22,849 nucleotides of DNA from a virus. The position numbers were made by a program, and so were the translations under genes. The stretch is from IMG/VR virus record IMGVR_UViG_3300001589_000169, positions 1,584 through 24,432 of that record; one strand, written 5' to 3'. Below the pieces are notes generated by a model. The model was not told the DNA's origin. It worked only from the letters and a program-made list of their open reading frames with translations, and made no database searches. This document shows, piece after piece, positions 1-8,949 of the stretch; positions within the stretch are counted from its first letter, which is position 1; each line of letters begins with the position of its first letter.

Positions 1-3000
1 ACTCACGCCCTGCCCCAACCGAACCTTCTGCTAAAAAAATAACTACGTTATGGAACGAAAGTGCTTCCGACGCAAAGCAAGAGGACTATAAAAACGATGA
101 TGCTGTTCGCAACAGCACAAACCCGTTTAACGACGAAGATAACAACACAATATATGAATTACTCACTAAAAAATTAACCGGAAATGAGACAAACAGGGGT
201 GGTAATGATTCACTTGTAAACGTAGTTGCATACCTGAGCCGTTATCCTAACCCTATGGACGGTATAAAACTAGCCGCGTACGACCTTGTTAACAACACAG
301 AAGCTATGAACGTAAATGTGCAGAACGCATCTGTTGCCTACATACGAACTGCCGAAATGTACAAAGACATGGGCGGTGTACCTAGTAAGAAAGGTAAAGA
401 TTCTAAAGGAAGAGAAATTACATCTCCTGCAGAACGTCTTCAAATATGGGTTAATACAAACCTTAGTAGGGACGGACGAGAGCGATTTAATAAAGAGGTA
501 ACAAGAGCCACAACTGCTAAACTTAGTCAACGAGATTCGTACGTAGGCATTAGCAATATCCGTGAACATATAGATGAAAATGTAAGACAAGCTAAAGTGT
601 TACAGGTACTACAGGCGGTATCACAACGAGATAAATTTAAACCTGCAGATTTAGTAGCTGAAAACATTGTAACTAAAAAAGAATTAAACGCGTTACTTAA
701 AAACAAATCTCTTGAACAAATAGCTGGTGGTAGTTGGGTCTACAATCCTCCTAGTCTGGCGTTTAAAGGCCAAGAGTTTGGAAAAAATGAAGCCGAGATT
801 AATGAAGACCGGCGAACTACAGAGGAATATCTAAAAGATTTAGGTGTAACGCTTAGTAGTCCGTTAAACCTTTCGCTAGAAGCCGCGTATGTTGTAAGCA
901 CAGCGTCTGTACATCCATCTGTTACTAACGCGCTTAAAAATAATAATCTTCAGGACGCACTGCTATTCGTAAGCCAGACATCTTCAAACAAACAAGTACG
1001 TCAACTTGCTGAAAAATTTGCAAAGGTCACTGGCACTACAAAAGTTGTTATTAAAAAGAATCTCAAACTAAACGGCAGACCCGTAGCTGGCCTGTTTGAA
1101 CCACGCACTAATACTATCACGCTAGACGCAGACGCTGGTATCAACTTACATACGCTGATGCACGAGATGTCTCACGCAGCGGGTAGCGCAGCAATAGCCG
1201 ACAAAAGCTCACAACTAGCAATCAAATTAAACGAGTTGTTTAAACGTGTTAGAGGGTCGTTGAGCCGAGAATCAGGCACAGCAAACTTACAAGAGTTTTT
1301 CGCTGAAGCTATGGCAAACTCAGAGTTTCGCAGTGAATTGTCAGCAATTAACATGAAGGGCGAACCTGTTACTGCGTTACAGCGGTTCTTCAACATAATG
1401 CAAAACTTTTTACGTAAGTTTACGGGCGCACCATCGGTAAACTTAACGGCCTTACAACAAGTAGACAGTCTTACTGACGCGTTGTTAGCCCCTGCCCCAG
1501 ATAGCCGTAATTCTGCAGCCTACCCAATGGCTATAATGGATACTACGCGTAAGGGCGTACAGAATTTTATGTCAGGATTTATTGATGGTACGCAAAAAGT
1601 CGTTAGTAAGACTAGCCAAGAAACAATAAAAAACAATACTAAGGACTTCTTCACACAGACTATAGATAAGAAGGGTAAAGATTTATTAATGATGCTTTCT
1701 GGCTCACAAGCTATGGGCGACATAGCTAGTGCAGTGGGTTTAGGTAACTTAGGATACGACTTAGATAGGATTATGGCGCAACAACGCGGTTCTATCATGA
1801 ACGCTGAAGCCAAAGTAAAAGATCAAATTGAAGATATTTTAACAGTCTTAAATACAGGCAACAATGCAGAGGCAATAAGAAAACGTATCGAAGCATTAAA
1901 CACGGTTATATACGATAACAACTTTGGTGCTACGATCTTCCAAGTAGACCCCAACGAAGCCCGTAGCGAGTATTTAACTAAAAAAGGTGAGTCAAAAATA
2001 GATAATGAAGGCAACAAGTTAGCAGATATTTGGGACGCCCAACGTAAACATTGGAATGATATGGGGCCAGAAGGGCAAAAAGCCTTTAACGATATGCGTA
2101 AAGTGTACGACGAACAATATGCGTCTATGAAAGAAGTTTTGTTTAAACAAGTAGACGATAGCTTGGGTGATGGGGAGACAGCCAAAGCATTAAAAAATAC
2201 TATTACTAAACAGTTGTTCGATAAATCAAAGTTAAAGGTGTACTTCCCGTTGTTACGCGAAGGCGACTTTGTGCTACGTTATGATGTTAAAAACATTGAC
2301 CCTAAAAAACGTATAGCCAACGTACTGCAAACTTTTGAGACTGCATCCGAACGCGATGATGCCAAAGCAGTTATCGAAGCAAGTTCTGATTATGAAAACG
2401 TAACTACGTCTGACGGAGAATTAACACTGTCCCAGATGCAATCTGTGCCAGCCGTGTTTGTTCAAGATACGCTATCCGTACTTAAAAAAGCTAAAGTAGA
2501 CGCAAGTGTGCAAAAAGACATATTGCAGTTGTTTATAAAGACGTTGCCTGAAACATCTTTTGCGAAAGCATTACAGGGACGTAAAGGTACTCCCGGATAT
2601 ATGCAAGATAGCGTCCTTGCTCTAAAGACAAAAGCATATAACATTGCTAGCCAAGCACAGAAAATTAAATACGGTGCAGAAATACGGGCATTAGAACTTA
2701 AAATAGAAAATGCCAAACCACCTACAGACCCGCCTGCGAAGGGTAAGACAATATCTGGTAAGGTGTTACGAGGGTTGGAAAATAGAACGCTCGCTGACTT
2801 TGATGCGGTTAAGGCAGAGCTATACAAACGGTCAAGATTTGCACGGGAAGGTGCTACAAACCCTACTATTGAGGCCGTAGGACGTAGGTTAAACCAAGCT
2901 GCGTTTATCTATACAATCGGGTTTAACGCCTCGTCTGCAATGGTAAACCTGTCGCAAATCCCACTGTTTGTTGCACCGTATCTAGGTGGTCAGTACGGGT

Positions 3001-4523
3001 ACAAGAAAACACACGCTGCAATTAAAAGTGCGTACGGCAATGTAATCAAAAGTAAAACACGTAACGGTGCGTTTAATTCACTCTACGAGTATTACAAACG
3101 TGACGATAATGGTGCGTTGCAACTACGAGACCGCTCCGAATTAAACCTACCTGATGGTGCCGAAGGCGATGCTAAGTACTTAGAATTAGGTCGTATGACC
3201 GCGTTGGTTGAAGAGGCCAGAGGTCGGGGGTTGTTGCAAAGTAGTGCTCTTGCCGAATCTATGGGGCTTACAGAATATTCACGCATTGCAAAGGGTGGTA
3301 CGGTAGGCCGTGCTTTAGACAATACTGCAGTGTTATCAGCTATACTATTTAACCATGGGGAACAAATGAACAGGCAGGTCACGTTGATGGCCTCATTCAA
3401 TTTGGCGTTAGACACAGCGACAAAAGGCAAACCCGAAACGGCTACAGCCGACCAGATAGACACTGCCGTGCAGGACGCGATATACAACACGCAACAGACA
3501 AACGGTGGTACATTCTTAGAAAGTGCTCCACGTATTACCCAAGAAGGTATCGGGCGTGTTGCGGGTATGTACAAAAGCTACGGTATGCAGATGTACTACA
3601 CCATGATGAAAACAGCCAAGATAGCGTTTGATGGTGACAAAGGTGCTTTGTTTGGTAAAGACGGTGTAGAACGACGCACTGCATGGAAACAACTTATAGG
3701 GTTACATGGCACAGCAATGTTGTTTGCAGGTGTTCAAGGTTTACCTCTGTACGGTGCGGTTCGTCTGATTACTAACCTGTTCTTCTTAGATGATGAAGAA
3801 GATGATTTCGACACAATAGTCCGCAAACACATCGGTGAGGGGTGGTATAAGGGTGGCATAACAGCGGCTACGGGGCTAGATGTATCTACCCGAGTTGCAC
3901 TTACGGGGCTGTTGCTACAGCAAAACCGTTACAACAACGACCCATCTATAGAAGAACAACTTGGGTTTTATTTTGGTGGTCCTGCCTTGAGCGTAGCTAA
4001 ACGCTTGGATAGGGGTAAAGATGATATAATTAACGGTGAGTTTGAGCGCGGTATAGAAAACTTATTACCTGCAGGTATTTCTAACGCTTACAAAAACACT
4101 TTTGGACGGTATCAACAGGAGGGTGGCGTGTTCACCAGACGTCAAGACCCAATATATGATGACATATCTGCAGGAGAGCAATTCTTTTGGGCGCTTGGTA
4201 TATCCCCCGCCGAGTATACACTACGCCAAGACAAGGCCATGATTGGTAAAAGAGTTGATACGGCAGTTAATAAAAAACGATCTGAATTATTAAAGAAATA
4301 TTACGTTGCCTCGCGCATGTACGACACCGGTGAGATGTTACGTATATCTACCAAAATGATGGAGTTTAGTTTGCGCCACCCTGATGCAGCGATTGGTCGT
4401 GACACTATCGAACGTTCCATGAAAACCCACGCTACTTCGTCTGAAACAATGTACAATGGCGTGTCATTCAGTTCTTTGTATGGCGACACTATCCGCATGA
4501 TGTTGGGCGAGTTTGAACAATAA
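1..4523 (+). CDS. Giant virion-associated protein, PLxRFG/polyvalent type, 5' end missing
   Basis: The reading frame is open from the left edge, so the start lies outside the window; about 1506 residues are visible. A zinc-metallopeptidase-like motif HEMSH is encoded at 1161-1175 (visible residue about 387), followed by an EFFAEAMA segment that could give the third ligand. At 2247-2264 the motif PLLREG follows YF, close to the PLxRFG signature of the phage 'tail-700' family. Beyond it, an asparagine-rich hydrophobic stretch (about 2898-2998) and a second hydrophobic segment (about 3700-3790) resemble the conserved C-terminal part of these proteins. Family knowledge: such giant proteins are usually late, virion-borne and often ejected with the DNA, sometimes carrying peptidase domains. 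Ejection here is inference. It is the only plus-strand gene and is convergent with the replication operon. By eye it is more AT-rich than the right half of the window. Confidence 0.75.
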   Translation, partial: SRPAPTEPSAKKITTLWNESASDAKQEDYKNDDAVRNSTNPFNDEDNNTIYELLTKKLTGNETNRGGNDSLVNVVAYLSRYPNPMDGIKLAAYDLVNNTEAMNVNVQNASVAYIRTAEMYKDMGGVPSKKGKDSKGREITSPAERLQIWVNTNLSRDGRERFNKEVTRATTAKLSQRDSYVGISNIREHIDENVRQAKVLQVLQAVSQRDKFKPADLVAENIVTKKELNALLKNKSLEQIAGGSWVYNPPSLAFKGQEFGKNEAEINEDRRTTEEYLKDLGVTLSSPLNLSLEAAYVVSTASVHPSVTNALKNNNLQDALLFVSQTSSNKQVRQLAEKFAKVTGTTKVVIKKNLKLNGRPVAGLFEPRTNTITLDADAGINLHTLMHEMSHAAGSAAIADKSSQLAIKLNELFKRVRGSLSRESGTANLQEFFAEAMANSEFRSELSAINMKGEPVTALQRFFNIMQNFLRKFTGAPSVNLTALQQVDSLTDALLAPAPDSRNSAAYPMAIMDTTRKGVQNFMSGFIDGTQKVVSKTSQETIKNNTKDFFTQTIDKKGKDLLMMLSGSQAMGDIASAVGLGNLGYDLDRIMAQQRGSIMNAEAKVKDQIEDILTVLNTGNNAEAIRKRIEALNTVIYDNNFGATIFQVDPNEARSEYLTKKGESKIDNEGNKLADIWDAQRKHWNDMGPEGQKAFNDMRKVYDEQYASMKEVLFKQVDDSLGDGETAKALKNTITKQLFDKSKLKVYFPLLREGDFVLRYDVKNIDPKKRIANVLQTFETASERDDAKAVIEASSDYENVTTSDGELTLSQMQSVPAVFVQDTLSVLKKAKVDASVQKDILQLFIKTLPETSFAKALQGRKGTPGYMQDSVLALKTKAYNIASQAQKIKYGAEIRALELKIENAKPPTDPPAKGKTISGKVLRGLENRTLADFDAVKAELYKRSRFAREGATNPTIEAVGRRLNQAAFIYTIGFNASSAMVNLSQIPLFVAPYLGGQYGYKKTHAAIKSAYGNVIKSKTRNGAFNSLYEYYKRDDNGALQLRDRSELNLPDGAEGDAKYLELGRMTALVEEARGRGLLQSSALAESMGLTEYSRIAKGGTVGRALDNTAVLSAILFNHGEQMNRQVTLMASFNLALDTATKGKPETATADQIDTAVQDAIYNTQQTNGGTFLESAPRITQEGIGRVAGMYKSYGMQMYYTMMKTAKIAFDGDKGALFGKDGVERRTAWKQLIGLHGTAMLFAGVQGLPLYGAVRLITNLFFLDDEEDDFDTIVRKHIGEGWYKGGITAATGLDVSTRVALTGLLLQQNRYNNDPSIEEQLGFYFGGPALSVAKRLDRGKDDIINGEFERGIENLLPAGISNAYKNTFGRYQQEGGVFTRRQDPIYDDISAGEQFFWALGISPAEYTLRQDKAMIGKRVDTAVNKKRSELLKKYYVASRMYDTGEMLRISTKMMEFSLRHPDAAIGRDTIERSMKTHATSSETMYNGVSFSSLYGDTIRMMLGEFEQ

Positions 4524-4547
4524 AAAACCCCCGCCGTGAAGCGGGGG
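4522..4547 (-). terminator. Rho-independent terminator of the minus-strand operon
   Basis: A perfect 7-bp GC stem (CCCCCGC at 4528-4534 with GCGGGGG at 4541-4547, 6-nt loop) is followed on the minus strand by TTTTTT (4522-4527). It lies 57 nt past the last minus-strand stop codon at 4605. On the plus strand the stem is followed by AGTCAAC, with no T-tract, so it mainly serves the minus strand. Its A-tract abuts the stop of the giant plus-strand gene. Confidence 0.85.
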
Positions 4548-4604
4548 AGTCAACATCAAGGGAGAAAGATAAGTACGTCGCATACTCATCACACCATCTC
4601 TATA

Positions 4605-4832
4605 TCACATTGTCCTCCAAATGCGAACCCCAAACATTTTATTTTCTATCCGTGTCCGCATTGCTACACGCCATAGCTTTAAGTCTGCAATCTTTCTCAT
4701 CTGGTGGTTTGCACGTAACGTGTTAACACATGGTACAAACACTGACGCACCAACGTACATACGTTCCCAATCCACGATAATTTTAACCCCGTCAGGGTTT
4801 AAGTCATCAATCTTCTGTGTCTTGCGATACAC
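4605..4832 (-). CDS. Small basic protein coupled to the primase-helicase
   Basis: This 75-residue frame begins with GTG inside the end of the primase-helicase gene (26-nt overlap), with a weak purine run GGGG just upstream, which suggests translational coupling. The middle reads GASVFVPCVNT and then becomes lysine- and arginine-rich (MRKIADLKLW, MRTRIE), ending GVRIWRTM. This looks like a small nucleic-acid-associated protein, but I do not recognise a named family. It is the last gene before the terminator. An equal-length plus-strand frame (4621-4848) lies opposite; the minus strand is preferred because of operon context, overlap and terminator. Function unknown. Confidence 0.6.
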   Translation of the reverse strand: MYRKTQKIDDLNPDGVKIIVDWERMYVGASVFVPCVNTLRANHQMRKIADLKLWRVAMRTRIENKMFGVRIWRTM

Positions 4833-7464
4833 CGCCCCACCCGCTTAATTGCACAGCAATAACTCTTATTGGGGGTAGGTTAAAATTTGTACCCCTAGTC
4901 AGCCGCATCTGTATCTTTCTAGCACCCATCTGTTTTACCATCTCCTCGACGGTAGTATTGTAATTTATATGGCGGTCGTTGAGATGTTTCTTAAATGCTT
5001 TGGGCACTATGTAAAGCATATCAGTGTCCGTCTCAAACCTAGCTACAAACATGTTTCGTGGGTTTTGTTCTGGTATGATTATGGGGGTAGGCCCGTTTAC
5101 ATTCTCCCCGCGTTTATCCTGAGTGCTTTTAATCTTAAGTATGTTTGTCCAATTCTCTGTGGCAAACTCTGTAAGTAATTGTTCTACGGACGTACCGCTG
5201 TCATCGACATAAGCCTTCACTTTGCGTAACTCTTGTACTACCCAATCAAACAACGCGTCGGTGTCGTAGCGGATCAATCCCATCTGCCTAGCAACAAGTG
5301 CCCCTACAACGGTTGTGGCGCACCCTGCAGACCAAAAGCGGTTCTTCGCTTCTAACCCTGCCTTGCGGTCAAGCTTGCTCTTTACCTTGCGATACAGCCG
5401 CTCTAATGGTTCAACGTTATTTATAACATATTGCACAAACTCTATTGAGAAGTGCCCATAGTTTTTCTTAACATCGTCAAACAGCGTGTCAGTCTTACTC
5501 TTGTCTAAAACTGCCTTTATGTTCTTGTCCACACGTATCTCTAGCACCCGTTGCATCTCAGCCTCTGGCGCATCTTTCTGTCGCATCATCTCCTCATAGA
5601 AACTCATATTACCTGTGGACACGGCTGTAAGTTGCCATGGCTTGCCCCTGACACGTTCTATGTTACCACCGCCAGCCATACGGTTCTTCTGTTTACCTTC
5701 GGACGTCTGGTAAGCATAGTCTGATACGTCTCTGCCCCGCATGTTTGTCATCTCATCAGAGTTTAAAGGGAGGTTACACATAACTTCGCCACGGTTCATA
5801 CGTGAGTTTGGTGTATCTTTCTGTCCGCAAGTCAGTCCATGAGGGTCACCCCATATACCTGTGTTGCCATATATGGCCGTTGTCTTTCCTACCCCTGTTC
5901 CACCGTACAGATGCACACCGAAACTGTTCAACCCTGTAAGCGGCATGAGTATAGAGCCAAACCCCATACACACAACAAACTGCTGTAACTCCAACCCGCT
6001 GGGGCTGAAGAAATCTAACACTTCTAACTGTTTTTCTCGTGTGCCTTCGGGAGTAAAATAGTCTATAAGCCCCGCTGTCTTCGATGATGGGGGGTTGTAC
6101 TCAACGTCGTTAGCCGTGATCAACTGGTCACCCAATACAAAAGACTTCATCTCTTTACCAACCCAACCGAATTGTTGGTGCGCTTCGCTAGCCATAGTTG
6201 TGCGCTGTAGTTCATTAATCCATGCTGCTGTATACGCCATAAGCCTGTCTACATCCTTTCCAAATGATGTTATACCGTGCATAGCCATGCTCTTACGAAA
6301 TTCTTCCTTCGACGTTACTGAGGTCAGAGGCACTACGAACTCTCGTACACCGTCGCGTGGTAAGTGCAGAGCAAACGCTACTACTTCTCCTAGTAACACG
6401 TCATGCAATCGCCTCGTCACATAAAAATCGTAGTGGTATATACATACCTCATCAGGCTCTCCGTCTGCGTTGGTTGTCCTTAAAAACACGCCCCCGTTAT
6501 GGCCCCGAAAGTATGGTTTCGGAAACGTGGGTATGTTCTGTTCACTGAGCCTGTCCTCTGTGTGGCACTCGTCCTCTGCTAAATCTACGTCTTCATGCGC
6601 TGCGTAACGTGCTACCAACCCATCTACCTCTTTCCGACTTAGTGGAGGATCAAATGCGGTAACATTAAAGCCATGTGCCATAGCACGTATATCATCTTCT
6701 GATAGGTGTCCTTTAGCGCGCAGGTGCCCTATGTAAGACAGCATAGCAGGGTTCCTACCCCCTTCCTGCACCTCGTCAGGTTTCTCGTAGGTATTGCGCT
6801 CTAAGAGGTCTTTAAAAGACTGTATGCCCGTAGGGGGCGGTATCGCCTTACCCCCTACCAACTCAGCAAACGTATCGTAGTCTACCGTACGCGGCGTGTC
6901 TGCCCCTATGAGTGTCACTTGTGCAGGAGGATCGTTCTTATAATTATGTGTGTCGGGAACACGCAACACCCTAGATATGTCTGCGGTTACAGCGGGGTCT
7001 GCAGGGAAGTCACTAGCTGCACATAACTTCTTCAGTCTAAGTGCCGTGGTCAGCCAATCGTCTTTGTACACAGGAGCATCTAATATCCAGTACACGTGTA
7101 TGCCACTGCCAGAATTTACGAGGGTTGGACGTGGTAGCCTATGTTGCTTGCAAAAGTCTTTGAGCCTACGAACGGCGTCAGCTTGTGTAGGAAATTTGTT
7201 ATCACCTTCACCACAATCCAAATCCAAAAAGAAAGATTTAAGGGTATGTACGTTATCAGCTTTGCGTGACCCTGCTTCGGTCAAACAAGCTAGGCTATAG
7301 TAAGCATCATATCCATTGTTATCAAACTGTTGTGCAGCAGCTAACACATGACTAGCAGAAGTGTAGAATTTTTGTTTACGCCGGTCTGCGGCTGCGTTGG
7401 CTGCAAAAACGCAATAGTTCCCCTGTTGACCTAATACTAGGCCCAAAAAATGTTCTGTTTTCAT
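4807..7464 (-). CDS. Primase-polymerase fused to DUF927-type helicase
   Basis: This 885-residue protein probably primes and unwinds DNA at the phage fork. The N-terminal part has the three archaeo-eukaryotic primase motifs: FLDLD at about 79-83 (metal-binding acidic pair), SGSGIHVYW at about 118-126, and RVLRVPDTHNYK at about 165-176. A PriCT-like helical segment follows (ending LSRKEVDGLVARYA). The C-terminal half is a DUF927-like ATPase with Walker A GGTGVGKTT near residue 520 and a Walker B-like NSDEM downstream. Start choice: ATG at 7464 with GGTGG upstream is preferred over an in-frame TTG at 7476. A 10-bp hairpin lies just upstream. The next gene overlaps its 3' end. Confidence 0.9.
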   Translation of the reverse strand: MKTEHFLGLVLGQQGNYCVFAANAAADRRKQKFYTSASHVLAAAQQFDNNGYDAYYSLACLTEAGSRKADNVHTLKSFFLDLDCGEGDNKFPTQADAVRRLKDFCKQHRLPRPTLVNSGSGIHVYWILDAPVYKDDWLTTALRLKKLCAASDFPADPAVTADISRVLRVPDTHNYKNDPPAQVTLIGADTPRTVDYDTFAELVGGKAIPPPTGIQSFKDLLERNTYEKPDEVQEGGRNPAMLSYIGHLRAKGHLSEDDIRAMAHGFNVTAFDPPLSRKEVDGLVARYAAHEDVDLAEDECHTEDRLSEQNIPTFPKPYFRGHNGGVFLRTTNADGEPDEVCIYHYDFYVTRRLHDVLLGEVVAFALHLPRDGVREFVVPLTSVTSKEEFRKSMAMHGITSFGKDVDRLMAYTAAWINELQRTTMASEAHQQFGWVGKEMKSFVLGDQLITANDVEYNPPSSKTAGLIDYFTPEGTREKQLEVLDFFSPSGLELQQFVVCMGFGSILMPLTGLNSFGVHLYGGTGVGKTTAIYGNTGIWGDPHGLTCGQKDTPNSRMNRGEVMCNLPLNSDEMTNMRGRDVSDYAYQTSEGKQKNRMAGGGNIERVRGKPWQLTAVSTGNMSFYEEMMRQKDAPEAEMQRVLEIRVDKNIKAVLDKSKTDTLFDDVKKNYGHFSIEFVQYVINNVEPLERLYRKVKSKLDRKAGLEAKNRFWSAGCATTVVGALVARQMGLIRYDTDALFDWVVQELRKVKAYVDDSGTSVEQLLTEFATENWTNILKIKSTQDKRGENVNGPTPIIIPEQNPRNMFVARFETDTDMLYIVPKAFKKHLNDRHINYNTTVEEMVKQMGARKIQMRLTRGTNFNLPPIRVIAVQLSGWGGVSQDTED

Positions 7465-7482
7465 TGTTACCACCAATAGGTA

Positions 7483-7508
7483 GCCACGGTTAAACTAATA
7501 ACCGTGGC
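7483..7508 (-). promoter_or_regulatory. 10-bp perfect hairpin before the primase-helicase gene
   Basis: GCCACGGTTA (7483-7492) and TAACCGTGGC (7499-7508) form a perfect 10-bp inverted repeat around AACTAA. It fills the gap between the ssDNA-binding protein stop (7518) and the GGTGG SD (7470-7474) of the primase-helicase. No T-tract follows on the minus strand, so it is not a normal intrinsic terminator. It may be an mRNA processing or stabilising hairpin, a translational control element, or a protein-binding dyad. Confidence 0.75.
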
Positions 7509-7517
7509 GTGGAAGTT

Positions 7518-8234
7518 TTAATCGTCCCACTTATCGACAAGGGAATCAACACTATCGCTCGGTTTGTCCGAACCCTTTGTTTTCCTCGTCATCTTTTTTG
7601 GTGGAGTATCTTCTTCTTCTTCGTCGTCAGCCACATCTGCTAACACGTTATTACTTTTAGTAGACGCCGCTGCCTTGGCAAACGGGTTGTTATCGTCTAA
7701 CACAAACCCCCCATCTACCGCCTTAAACGGGTTGCGGACTTCTTTGGGCACGTACTTGACAACTTGTACGGCCTTGAGGCGTAACGATACCCCACATTCC
7801 CACTCCTTACCACGCTTCATGCGGTAGGGTATAAAGTTCACTGCTACATTAACAGTGCTACCTGTGGTCAACTGAAACCCTTCAGGCAGTGGAGTGCTGT
7901 TACTATCCACCTCTAAGGGCTTAACAGTAGTCTCACCGTTGTACGCACCCTTGAGGCTGGCCTTATGCGTATATGTGCCATCATCGTCTTTCACAAACGG
8001 GTTAGACAATCTTTCGTCCCAACCATCATCACGGTTGTCATCGTAGACTGACCGCATGGCCGTAAGTAACGCCTTGGCGGTGGGTTCATCCATACGAAAT
8101 TGTATGGAGTATGACGCGCCTTGGTCCCTTGCATCACAAGGTTCACTGCGTCTAATTTTTGAGTTGAACGCATAGGTGCGGTCTACTCTAGGCCAAAGTG
8201 CTTCCACACCGTCAATTAAATACGTCTCTGCCAT
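7518..8234 (-). CDS. Probable ssDNA-binding protein
   Basis: A 238-residue protein starting at ATG 8234 behind AAGGAG. The central part alternates charged and hydrophobic residues as expected for an OB-fold-like beta domain (for example the stretch ending ECGVSLRLKAVQVVKYVP). A low-complexity linker follows with a run DDEEEED, then a basic KKMTRKTKG patch, and an acidic tip ending DKWDD. An acidic C-terminal tail is the typical partner-binding element of phage and bacterial SSB proteins. It sits between the helicase genes and the primase. The closest idea is a DUF2815- or gp2.5-like phage SSB, inferred from layout and context rather than from a catalytic motif. An in-frame upstream ATG-type extension to 8273 lacks a better SD. 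Confidence 0.65.
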   Translation of the reverse strand: MAETYLIDGVEALWPRVDRTYAFNSKIRRSEPCDARDQGASYSIQFRMDEPTAKALLTAMRSVYDDNRDDGWDERLSNPFVKDDDGTYTHKASLKGAYNGETTVKPLEVDSNSTPLPEGFQLTTGSTVNVAVNFIPYRMKRGKEWECGVSLRLKAVQVVKYVPKEVRNPFKAVDGGFVLDDNNPFAKAAASTKSNNVLADVADDEEEEDTPPKKMTRKTKGSDKPSDSVDSLVDKWDD

Positions 8235-8250
8235 TACTATTCTCCTTTGA

Positions 8251-8490
8251 TTATACGTCTTGATCAGCGTCAAGATCGAACTCTAGTTGTCTTGGATCGT
8301 GCTCCTCTTCGCGCTGTAGTTGACTAGTCAAGGCTTCATCTACTGCGGACTGTTTAAACCGATACGTGTTACCGATCTTCACGTATGTATTTCGGGGTAT
8401 GTGCCCCTGCCGTATCCACGCACGTATAGTAGATATGGACACTGCAAAATGTTTGGCCACGCCTTCAATAGGCACAAAAGGTTCTGTCAT
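8251..8490 (-). CDS. Small HTH DNA-binding protein (excisionase/MerR-like)
   Basis: A 79-residue protein whose first 50 residues form a winged-helix pattern of the HTH_17/excisionase type: IEGVAKHFAVSISTIRAWIR, then GHIPRNTYVKIGNTYRF. The remainder is a charged, acidic tail (EEEHDPRQ, EFDLDADQDV). The start ATG at 8490 shares its A with the TAA of the upstream gene (TAATG), and the SD AGGAAG lies within that gene's end, so the two are coupled. In phages this class includes excisionases, recombination directionality factors and small repressors. No integrase is visible, so a regulatory role is the simpler inference. It is one candidate reader of the 18-bp palindrome family. Confidence 0.75.
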   Translation of the reverse strand: MTEPFVPIEGVAKHFAVSISTIRAWIRQGHIPRNTYVKIGNTYRFKQSAVDEALTSQLQREEEHDPRQLEFDLDADQDV

Positions 8491-8891
8491 TATTTCTTCC
8501 TAACTGAGATTACGTACTCTTTGTCGATATTAAGCCCTTTGGGCAAAACATCAGGGTTCTCCTCTAAAAACTGTTTTAAGTGAGTTTGGTTGAGCCGTTT
8601 GTCTAACAGTTCGGGAATATCGTGTTCTAAGATAAACTCGTACATCCGCTCCCAATCACTCGTCCAATATTTTGTCTTTGTGGTTCTAAAGAACAGTCCC
8701 TCAGAGGTTCTTACACTCTCAACGTGATGGTTCTCACAATAATCCAACAGCGCATTCTTTATCATGGTCTGTTGACGCATGAGTTCGTCGTCTCGCTCTT
8801 TAAATTGTTGTGACAGTGCCGACCGCTCTGCACGTATCTTTATGTACGTTTTGGTCAGTTTGTCGGCAGATATGTCTGGCTTATCGCTCAT
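8490..8891 (-). CDS. Coiled-coil phage protein of unknown function
   Basis: 133 residues, ATG 8891 with a good SD (AAGGGGAG). The N-terminal half (about residues 10-55) is a charged helix likely to form a coiled coil (RAERSALSQQFKERDDELMR). The C-terminal half contains TKYWTSDWERMYEFI and a KR-N-T-LKQFLEENP segment, ending in a basic beta-like EYVISVRKK. This layout, a coiled coil followed by a small alpha/beta domain with W, KR-N and G-I positions, recalls the Gam-type nuclease inhibitor or end-binding proteins. The resemblance is only architectural. It is coupled to the HTH gene downstream by a TAATG overlap. Confidence 0.7.
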   Translation of the reverse strand: MSDKPDISADKLTKTYIKIRAERSALSQQFKERDDELMRQQTMIKNALLDYCENHHVESVRTSEGLFFRTTKTKYWTSDWERMYEFILEHDIPELLDKRLNQTHLKQFLEENPDVLPKGLNIDKEYVISVRKK

Positions 8892-8918
8892 ATGCTCCCC
8901 TTTCTAATGGTAAGAACT

Positions 8919-8949
8919 ATTAGATACTTACTTATACTAGGCTAGTCAA
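8919..8949 (-). promoter_or_regulatory. Possible weak internal promoter
   Basis: In the 50-nt gap after the SNF2-like gene the minus strand has TTGACT (8944-8949), then TCTAAT at 8919-8924 (19-nt spacing) or TATCTA at 8921-8926 (17-nt spacing). Either is an imperfect sigma-70 match. It could give extra transcription of the coiled-coil, HTH, SSB and primase genes. Short weak inverted repeats are also present here. Confidence 0.3.

Noticed and set aside
4520-4600. Short minus-strand frame starting near 4585 and running through the terminator
   Set aside because: It has no good SD and would have to be translated through the terminator stem into the opposing gene.
4621-4848. 75-codon plus-strand frame opposite the last minus-strand gene
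   Set aside because: It lies past the plus-strand gene end with no SD, overlaps the primase-helicase, and the minus-strand frame fits the operon and the terminator better.
8251-8490. Excisionase implying an integration module
   Set aside because: The HTH fold fits, but no integrase or attachment-site-like repeat is visible in the window, so lysogeny cannot be claimed.
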